Part shown: piece after piece, positions 61,017 through 64,000 of the stretch
Layout of the letters: every line of letters begins with the position of its first letter
How positions within the stretch are numbered: position 1 is the stretch's first letter
From: Flavobacterium sp.
GTDB lineage: Bacteria > Bacteroidota > Bacteroidia > Flavobacteriales > Flavobacteriaceae
Assembly (NCBI RefSeq): GCF_027484705.1
Contig: NZ_JAIXSL010000011.1
Span: 146,033-210,032, forward strand
Direction: 5' to 3'
Length of the DNA: 64,000 nt
Notes under the pieces: generated by a model
Seen by the model: the letters and a program-made list of their open reading frames with translations, nothing else
Told to the model about the DNA's origin: nothing
The model's database searches: none
Made by a program: the position numbers and the translations under genes

Positions 61017-61094
61017 TAGCCCCGATTGCAACGGTATCCTTTTGCGGCGGCGTTCGACGCAAAAGATTTAGTGGAAAGCGGGAATAGCTTCTAA
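61017..61094 (+). repeat. Flavobacterial interspersed element, copy D
   Basis: Starts TAGCCCCGATTGCAACGG, has the hairpin CCTTTTGCG/CGCAAAAG with an insert, and ends GGAAAGCGGGAATAGCTTC. It is antisense to the neighbouring genes and abuts the NifU terminator. Confidence 0.7.
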
Positions 61095-61124
61095 TAAAAA
61101 AGCGCTTCAAAAAATGAAACGCTT
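61094..61124 (-). terminator. Terminator of the NifU-family gene
   Basis: On the minus strand AAGCGTTTC pairs with GAAGCGCTT (one G-U) around a 7-nt loop, followed by a T-run. Confidence 0.8.
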
Positions 61125-61149
61125 AAAGGTATGGATTTTTGTTTTTCGG

Positions 61150-62046
61150 TTAGCCGTTGAGCGCTTCGACTTTGATGTTTTCGTCGTGGAGCATGTCTTT
61201 GAGCATGTTCTCGATGCCACTTTTTAAAGTGAACGTCGACGATGGACAACCATTGCAGGCGCCTTGCAGAATGACTTTGACGCGTTTTTCTTTTTCGTCG
61301 TAAGAATCGAACAGAATGTTTCCGCCATCGGCCGCCACAGCTGGTTTTACGTATTCTTCGAGGATGTTGATGATTTGCTGTGAAGTCGTGTCGAGGTTGT
61401 CGAAATTCTCGATTTTCTGTTTTTCGATTTTGGGCGTTGCGATGAAATTCTCGTCGAGCACCGTGCCGCCGTTTTCGATGTAAAGTTTGATGAACGAGCG
61501 CAGTTCGAGCGTGATGTCGTTCCAGTCGTAGCTTTCGTATTTGCTGACGGAAATATAATTCTCGTCGATGAAAATCTCTTTGACATAAGGGAAATTGAAC
61601 AGTTCTTTGGCGAGCGGCGAAGGTTGGGTTTCGTCGATGTTTTTGAATTCGATGGCGTTTTTGGTGACCATTTTATTGACGACAAACTTCAGCGTGGCCG
61701 GATTGGGCGTGGTTTCGCCATAAACGGTTACGGGTTGTTTTTGGGTTTGGGTTTCGTCAGCTTTGATGATCACACCGCCTTGGTTGACGAAGTTTTCGAT
61801 TTGTTCGGCGACAGCTTCCTGGACATCGTTCCATTCGACTATGCTGTAACGTTCGATGGCGATGAAATTGCCTGAAATGTAAACGGATTTTACGAAAGGC
61901 AGGTAAAACAACTGTTGCGCCAAAGGGGAATTTTTGGCTTCATCGATATTTTTGAATTCGAAACTTTGGTTCTGGGTGATGAAATCCGGAAACTCGAACT
62001 TTAGAATGGTAGGATTTTGCGTTTCTTTTATGGTGATTTTAGTCAT
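61150..62046 (-). CDS. NifU-family iron-sulfur scaffold with duplicated Nfu N-terminal domain
   Basis: Fe-S cluster carrier of 298 residues. Two Nfu_N domains stand in tandem (residues ~5-92 and ~108-195); each has the pattern NPxxLKF ... FKNIDEA/T..SPLAxxLF..P.VK....... Residues ~220-290 are the NifU C-terminal domain with Cys264 and Cys267 in QGACNGCPSSTFTLK, which bind a bridging cluster between two monomers. Duplication of the N-terminal domain is commonly seen in Bacteroidetes homologues. It has its own promoter elements and terminator and is divergent from the large surface protein. Confidence 0.93.
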   Translation of the reverse strand: MTKITIKETQNPTILKFEFPDFITQNQSFEFKNIDEAKNSPLAQQLFYLPFVKSVYISGNFIAIERYSIVEWNDVQEAVAEQIENFVNQGGVIIKADETQTQKQPVTVYGETTPNPATLKFVVNKMVTKNAIEFKNIDETQPSPLAKELFNFPYVKEIFIDENYISVSKYESYDWNDITLELRSFIKLYIENGGTVLDENFIATPKIEKQKIENFDNLDTTSQQIINILEEYVKPAVAADGGNILFDSYDEKEKRVKVILQGACNGCPSSTFTLKSGIENMLKDMLHDENIKVEALNG

Positions 62047-62062
62047 AATGTTGTATTTCGTG

Positions 62063-62079
62063 CAAATTTAACAAAGATA
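62063..62079 (-). promoter_or_regulatory. Two -7 promoter motifs for the NifU-family gene
   Basis: TATCTTTG (62072-62079) and TAAATTTG (62063-62070) on the minus strand, both exact TAnnTTTG matches, 26 and 17 nt from ATG 62046. Confidence 0.6.
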
Positions 62080-62094
62080 TTTTGAGCATTTATT

Positions 62095-62102
62095 TATATT
62101 TG
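62095..62102 (+). promoter_or_regulatory. -7 promoter motif for the choice-of-anchor-L gene
   Basis: TATATTTG, 45 nt before ATG 62148. Confidence 0.55.
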
Positions 62103-62147
62103 GGCAATTAAGCATTTATTTAACTTTTGTGCGTTTATTTTGTTAGG

Positions 62148-64000
62148 ATGAAGAAAAAAATACTTTATTTATTACTGCTCATTACAAGTGGTTTAGTTCG
62201 TGCCCAGCTCATAGTGACCAATACGCAAACTCCTGCGCAATTGGTGCAAAATGTTTTAGTAGATTCTAGCGTTGTGCCCACTAATATCATGTTTAATGGT
62301 GCTTCTGGGACAGCCAATGTTGTTCGGGATCAGGCTGCAAAATTTAGCACGAATTTTAACGCTACTAATTTGGGTTTGTCGCAAGGTTTGCTTTTAACAA
62401 CGGGTAAAGCGATATATGCTTTAGGGCCTAATAATTTTCATAATGATACAAATACTTGTCAGATTATTTCTCCTACAGCCGCCGCATCCGATCCAGATTT
62501 GGCTTTATTGTCAGGCAATACAATAGGAAGTTGTGCGGTATTGGAATTCGATTTTGTGGCTACAGGATTGGAATTAAATTTTGACTTTGTTTTTGCATCA
62601 GAAGAGTATGCGGGTTATGTCAATAGTATCAATGATGCTTTTGGGTTTTTCTTGCGAGGGCCAGGGATTACAGGGCCATATGCAGGAGGTGCTAAAAATA
62701 TTGCACTTATTCCTTCTACCAATATTCCGATTACTATTAATTCGGTGAATAACGGACCTAACAATAACGGAACTTGTAGTAATTGTGCTTATTATATTAA
62801 TAATTCACCCACTGGGGTAAACCCAAACACATCAACTGTGCCGACGGTCGAATATGACGGTTTTACTACTGTTCTTACAGCAAAAGCAAATTTGCAATGC
62901 GGACAAACGTATCATATCAAATTAGCTGTTGGGAATATCGCTGATGATCTTTTAGATTCGGCGGTTTTTTTAAAAGGTTTTAGGATAAAACCCATGGAGC
63001 TTTCTGTAAGCGGAGGTCTTTTTGGTAATACCATTACCTTATGCAATGGACAAGGGGCAACCATCAATTCAGGAATTACTCCCGGCGGCAATACTTTTAA
63101 ATGGTATAAAGACGGAGGCTTGCTTCCTTCGGAAACGACTCCGGATTTGGCAGTGTCCTCAAGCGGGGTTTATACTTTAGAGGAATACACGCCCGGCGGA
63201 TGTCTTTTGGGTACAGATGATATTACGATTGTTATTTTGCCAGCAATTCCGGCTGCGCAACCTTTAGACCTGAATGTATGTGGTTCATCTACGGGGCCAA
63301 ATCAGTTCAACATCAATCAGACTAGTTTAATTACTTCCACGCTAACCAATCTCGTGGATTACGAGATTGCTTATTACGATACGAATGCCGGAGGTGAAGC
63401 TTTTTATGGTCTTCCAACTGGGCTTATACCGGATGCCGATTTAGCTACGTATTCCATTTCATCTACCACGGCTACCATTTATGTAAGAGTTCATGAGATT
63501 TCTTCAGATTGCGTAATCGTCAAATCATTTAATTTGAATGTTATTCCAGCGCCTTCAGGTTCGATATCTTATAGTGCAAGTCCGTATTGCGATAACGTCG
63601 TTGCCCCGCAACCAATTACCAATACTGGTTTAACTTTAGGAGGGACTTATTCTGCCACACCTGCAGGATTGATTATCGATGCTACAACAGGTGCTATTAC
63701 TGGTTTTGGCAGTACGGTGGGTACTTACACGGTAAAATATGATCTTGCAGCCACCGCTGATTGTCCTTTGTACTCAACGACCACGACCGTTGTCATTGAT
63801 CATTGTACTTGTACGGTCACAGCTTCTTCTTCATTAGAAACGGTTTGTGTAGGAATAGCGATACCTTCTATTACTTATACCTCTTCTACAGTAGCGACTT
63901 CTGGATCGGTTCCAGCGGCAGATTTGCCACCAGGAGTCACGGGTTCTTTCTCAGGAAGTACCTTTACGATTTCGGGAACACCCACTACAGCTGGCACCTA
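62148..64000 (+). CDS. Choice-of-anchor L domain surface protein (3' end outside window)
   Basis: Start of a large secreted protein; 617 codons are visible and the frame is open at the window end. ATG 62148 gives signal peptide KKKILYLLLLITSGLVRAQ. Residues ~25-290 form a choice-of-anchor L domain: NATNLGLSQGLLLTTGKA, LEFDFVATGLELNFDFVFASEEYAGYVN and a NDAFGFFLRGPG segment. After it come Ig/PKD-like repeats (ATINSGITPGGNTFKWYKDGG; PSGSISYSASPYCDNVVAP; YSATPAGLIIDATTGAI). Proteins of this layout in Flavobacterium often end in gliding-type or type IX sorting domains; whether this one does cannot be seen. Confidence 0.88.
   Translation, partial: MKKKILYLLLLITSGLVRAQLIVTNTQTPAQLVQNVLVDSSVVPTNIMFNGASGTANVVRDQAAKFSTNFNATNLGLSQGLLLTTGKAIYALGPNNFHNDTNTCQIISPTAAASDPDLALLSGNTIGSCAVLEFDFVATGLELNFDFVFASEEYAGYVNSINDAFGFFLRGPGITGPYAGGAKNIALIPSTNIPITINSVNNGPNNNGTCSNCAYYINNSPTGVNPNTSTVPTVEYDGFTTVLTAKANLQCGQTYHIKLAVGNIADDLLDSAVFLKGFRIKPMELSVSGGLFGNTITLCNGQGATINSGITPGGNTFKWYKDGGLLPSETTPDLAVSSSGVYTLEEYTPGGCLLGTDDITIVILPAIPAAQPLDLNVCGSSTGPNQFNINQTSLITSTLTNLVDYEIAYYDTNAGGEAFYGLPTGLIPDADLATYSISSTTATIYVRVHEISSDCVIVKSFNLNVIPAPSGSISYSASPYCDNVVAPQPITNTGLTLGGTYSATPAGLIIDATTGAITGFGSTVGTYTVKYDLAATADCPLYSTTTTVVIDHCTCTVTASSSLETVCVGIAIPSITYTSSTVATSGSVPAADLPPGVTGSFSGSTFTISGTPTTAGT

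Overview
The window is a piece of a Bacteroidetes chromosome, almost certainly a gliding member of the Flavobacteriaceae close to Flavobacterium. Evidence: at least fourteen copies of the Bacteroidetes -7 promoter hexamer TAnnTTTG a short distance upstream of start codons; SprA and a RemB-like protein (type IX secretion and gliding); proteins with C-terminal type IX sorting domains; SusC/SusD pairs; a mevalonate-pathway operon; and AT-rich intergenic DNA with typical flavobacterial palindromic repeats. No rRNA, tRNA, CRISPR array, phage or insertion sequence was seen.

Layout. 1-2837 (minus): isoprenoid operon mvaD - mevalonate kinase - UbiA prenyltransferase (cut by the window edge). 2935-7803: TspO, a large secreted type IX cargo protein, an HI0933-type flavoprotein overlapping a glycerophosphodiester phosphodiesterase. 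7864-28963: a complete starch/maltodextrin utilisation locus. On the minus strand: MFS maltose-type transporter, beta-phosphoglucomutase, GH65 phosphorylase, then (after a 570-bp palindromic repeat block) GH13 neopullulanase-like enzyme, GH31 alpha-glucosidase and a second GH13 amylase. A LacI-family regulator sits in the middle, and SusC, SusD, SusE and a 964-residue type-IX-sorted amylase run off on the plus strand. The inferred flow is: surface amylase cuts starch, SusCDE binds and imports oligosaccharides, periplasmic GH13/GH31 enzymes trim them, the MFS carrier imports maltose, and GH65 plus PgmB feed glucose-6-phosphate to glycolysis.

29067-35318: an AsmA-like protein, an array of 16-bp repeats, MaeB-type malic enzyme and RuvA. 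35322-46418: sprA (7.3 kb), gcvH, a VanZ-like gene, deoC and remB; the gene order sprA-gcvH-vanZ-deoC-remB looks like the F. johnsoniae arrangement as I remember it. 46611-51793: a cytochrome c oxidase assembly/subunit cluster (heme O synthase, two subunit III-type proteins, subunit IV, a cysteine-free SCO-like protein, SCO, DUF420, a small CxxC membrane protein). 51790-62046: DUF4403 lipoprotein, TolC and HlyD/MacA-type efflux genes, tsaB, an unknown secreted protein, MscS channel, an LEA-like helical protein, a DUF255 thioredoxin-domain protein and a NifU protein with a duplicated N-terminal domain. 62148 to the end: the start of a large choice-of-anchor-L surface protein.

The least explained signals are non-coding: two nested ~115-bp palindromes inside a still larger inverted repeat (13793-14223); an ~80-bp element present four times in the same orientation; inverted arrays of a 16-bp unit around one of those elements; and a 19-bp motif shared by the two divergent halves of the starch locus. 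Start codons were moved inward from the longest ORF in several genes because the -7 promoter motif lies over or after the longer start.
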